In this document: in pieces, positions 63,492 through 64,000 of the stretch
Layout of the letters: each line of letters starts with the position of its first letter
How positions within the stretch are numbered: position 1 is the stretch's first letter
Assembly: GCA_022711765.1 (NCBI GenBank)
Contig: JAKLEB010000001.1
Location: forward strand, 127,186 to 191,185
Direction: 5' to 3'
Length of the DNA: 64,000 nucleotides
Source: Candidatus Krumholzibacteriota bacterium
GTDB lineage: Bacteria > Krumholzibacteriota > Krumholzibacteriia > LZORAL124-64-63
The notes under the pieces: model-generated
Told to the model about the DNA's origin: nothing
Databases searched by the model: none
The model's input: only the letters and a program-made list of their open reading frames with translations
Program-made: the position numbers and the translations under genes

Positions 63492-64000
63492 ATGCCAGCC
63501 CTTCGCAGCACCGCGGAACTCGGCCTGAAGCCGGACTTCATCGGCAAGGTGCGAGACGTCTTCGATCTCGGCGACTCGCTCCTGATCGTCGCCACCGACC
63601 GGATCTCCGCCTTCGACGTGATCATGAACGACGTCGTGCCGGGGCGCGGCGCGGTCCTCAACGTCATGACCCTGGCCTGGCTCGACCGTTTCCGCGACCT
63701 GCCGAACCATCTCCTGAGCGCCGATCCGCGCGACTATCCGCCGCCGTTCCGCGCGCATGCCGATCGACTCGGCGGCCGCAGCGTGCTGGTGCGCAAGGCG
63801 AAGCGCTACGACGCCGAGTGCGTCGTCCGGGGGTACCTGGCCGGCAGCGGCTGGAAGAGCTACCGCCGCGACGGCACGATCTGCGGCCATCGGCTGCCGC
63901 CGGGCCTGCGGCTGGCCGACCGCCTGCCCGAGCCGCTCTTCACTCCGTCGACCAAGGCGGCCGAGGGTCACGACGAGAACATCGACTTCGCGGCCATGTG
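63492..64000 (+). CDS. purC: SAICAR synthase PurC (3' end outside window)
   Basis: The first 169 codons of phosphoribosylaminoimidazole-succinocarboxamide synthase, which joins aspartate to CAIR in purine synthesis. GKVRDVFDLGDSLLIVATDRISAFDVIM, ECVVRGYLAGSGWKSY and FTPSTKAAEGHDENI are canonical. The sequence follows the longer (about 290-310 residue) form of the enzyme. It has its own sigma-70 promoter; no other purine gene is in view. Confidence 0.95.
   Translation, partial: MPALRSTAELGLKPDFIGKVRDVFDLGDSLLIVATDRISAFDVIMNDVVPGRGAVLNVMTLAWLDRFRDLPNHLLSADPRDYPPPFRAHADRLGGRSVLVRKAKRYDAECVVRGYLAGSGWKSYRRDGTICGHRLPPGLRLADRLPEPLFTPSTKAAEGHDENIDFAAM

Overview
The window is almost entirely one flagellar gene supercluster of about 57 kb, from flgF to fliA and its neighbours, in a GC-rich (about 70% by eye) Gram-negative-type bacterium. 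Genes for the P and L rings (flgI, flgH), a lipoprotein lytic transglycosylase and a PorV-like outer-membrane protein show a two-membrane envelope. The PorV-like protein, sigma-54 activators with a coiled-coil linker before the Fis helix-turn-helix, and flagellins starting MGIRINTN suggest an FCB-type lineage (for example Krumholzibacteriota, Eisenbacteria or a relative). That placement is an inference from family style, not a measurement.

Layout. 1-813: tail of a histidine kinase. 1061-10863 (+): flgF, flgG, flgA, flgH, flgI, flgJ, flgN-like, flgK, flgL, fliW, csrA (distal rod, rings, hook-filament junction and flagellin homeostasis). 10869-18411 (-): a fliT-like gene, fliS, fliD, flaG and five tandem flagellin genes. 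18576-21367 (+): a GNAT acetyltransferase, a GT2-TPR glycosyltransferase (candidate flagellin modification pair) and flgM. 21547-25178: an NtrB/NtrC-type pair. 25415-44415: an exported TPR protein, a small coiled-coil protein, an FlgS/FlgR-like pair, then flgB, flgC, fliE, fliF, fliG, fliH, fliI, fliJ, ylxF-like, fliK, flgD, flgE, flbD, motA, motB, fliL, fliM, fliN, fliO. 44647-53054: fliP, fliQ, fliR, flhB, flhA, an flhF with degenerate GTPase motifs, a small membrane protein where flhG is usually found, fliA and two small proteins. 53095-56460: two HDOD proteins and a sigma-54 activator with a pseudo-receiver. 56589-64000: PorV-like protein, MltD-like transglycosylase, GGDEF protein, comEC and the start of purC.

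Regulation visible in the DNA. Four -24/-12 sigma-54 promoters with exact GG-N10-GC spacing stand before flgF, before the TPR/flgS/flgR/flgB operon, before fliP and before fliA. Sigma-28-like promoters (TCAAGT about 13-14 bases before GYCGA) stand before flagellin 1, flagellin 4 and flgM. This fits a hierarchy in which sigma-54 with its activators makes basal body, hook, export gate and fliA, and FliA, held by FlgM, then makes filament genes. CsrA and FliW add a translational layer, and the flagellin leaders share a CAAGGAGGA-type ribosome site suited to CsrA binding. Flagellins are each followed by a GC-rich hairpin.

Most unusual points: an FliA with a C-terminal acidic linker and hydrophobic segment; an FlhF lacking all recognisable GTP-binding motifs and no flhG; an FlgJ fused to an SLT-type lytic transglycosylase instead of a glucosaminidase; an FlgH without a lipobox cysteine; and no chemotaxis genes anywhere in the cluster. 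No tRNA, rRNA, CRISPR, insertion sequence or attachment site was seen.
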